From an uncultured Treponema sp. (lineage in GTDB: Bacteria; Spirochaetota; Spirochaetia; Treponematales; Treponemataceae), in assembly GCA_937894335.1 (NCBI GenBank), contig CALCRU010000041.1, positions 1 to 22,991 of the forward strand: 22,991 nucleotides of DNA, written 5' to 3'. The notes beneath the pieces were generated by a model. That model saw nothing but the letters and a program-made list of their open reading frames with translations, did no database searches and was not told the DNA's origin. Every line of letters starts with the position of its first letter. Within the stretch, counting starts at the first letter, position 1. Below, piece by piece: positions 21,857-22,991 of the stretch. The translations under genes and the position numbers were made by a program.

Positions 21857-22048
21857 CGTTTTCACCGTCAAATGAGATAGTTGCTATTTGAAAGATGCTA
21901 TCGAGACAGAAGTTTCGGGAGCAAAGGGAAGGAAAGGACAGCAAAAAAGCAAAGCAGTTCAATACTCTGTGTAAAAGCAGAGTGGTCGAAAGACAACATG
22001 CGGGGTTGGATTCAAATGATTCTTATACCCTTCGGGGTAAAAGATACG
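21857..22048 (+). other. 16S rRNA leader (transcribed spacer) with hairpins
   Basis: There is no protein gene here. Visible structure comprises a boxA-like site, the hairpin ACTCTG/CAGAGT (21964-21969 with 21978-21983), and the hairpin TACCC-TTCG-GGGTA (22026-22039) with a UUCG tetraloop just before the mature 16S end. Part of this leader should pair with sequence beyond the 16S 3' end, outside the window, to make the RNase III site. Confidence 0.65.
21882..21893 (+). promoter_or_regulatory. boxA-like antitermination element in the rRNA leader
   Basis: TGCTATTTGAAA differs at one base from the TGCTCTTTGAAA form common in bacterial rRNA leaders, where Nus factors load on the transcript. It lies about 25 bases after the expected transcript start, in a loop closed by GATAG (21876-21880) and CTATC (21898-21902). 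Confidence 0.5.

Positions 22049-22991
<943 letters not shown>

Overview
The window comes from a treponeme-like spirochaete. The evidence is a partial 16S rRNA at the right-hand end carrying a CTAAGAATATTCCGCAATGG segment that I associate with Treponema, a fliG-H-I-J flagellar gene order, and a uvrA-lptD pair that I recall from T. pallidum. Host and species cannot be named from this sequence alone. Coding is dense, with no gene-free stretch above 300 bases. There is no CRISPR array, insertion sequence or phage gene.

Layout, left to right. (1) 1-2869, plus strand: the 3' tail of fliG, then fliH, fliI and fliJ, the flagellar export ATPase complex. (2) 2885-2942: a compact DNA palindrome that folds on paper into a perfect three-stem junction, lying between convergent genes. 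(3) 2954-4743, minus strand: a TGS/ThrRS-like uridine kinase family protein and a tRNA-Val(CAC). (4) 4853-8562, plus: an EF-G paralogue, a predicted outer-membrane protein and a lipoprotein metallophosphoesterase. (5) 8599-13754: Lon protease, a HAD phosphatase/phosphoglucomutase and a GH31 glycosidase, probably one operon. (6) 13793-20003: uvrA and an LptD-type outer-membrane assembly protein. (7) 20075-21807: a protein with a histone H1-like Lys/Thr/Ala/Ser tail, followed by a membrane-bound diguanylate cyclase. (8) 21827-22991: promoter, leader and first ~943 nt of a 16S rRNA gene, running off the window.

The clearest cross-cutting observation concerns gene starts. Operon-internal genes mostly have obvious Shine-Dalgarno sequences. 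By contrast, four operon-leading genes (uridine kinase-like, EF-G, lon, uvrA) have none. Each instead has a -35/17 bp/-10 promoter whose -10 ends only 6 to 9 bases before the ATG. This predicts leaderless or nearly leaderless mRNAs. A fifth gene, the histone-tail protein, has an ATG at the same promoter distance plus a second, in-frame, SD-led ATG 27 bases later.

The other items most worth following are the three-way-junction palindrome at 2885-2942, the H1-like tail protein co-transcribed with a c-di-GMP synthase, and the poly-serine tract inside LptD. All calls rest on reading the sequence; no database search was possible.
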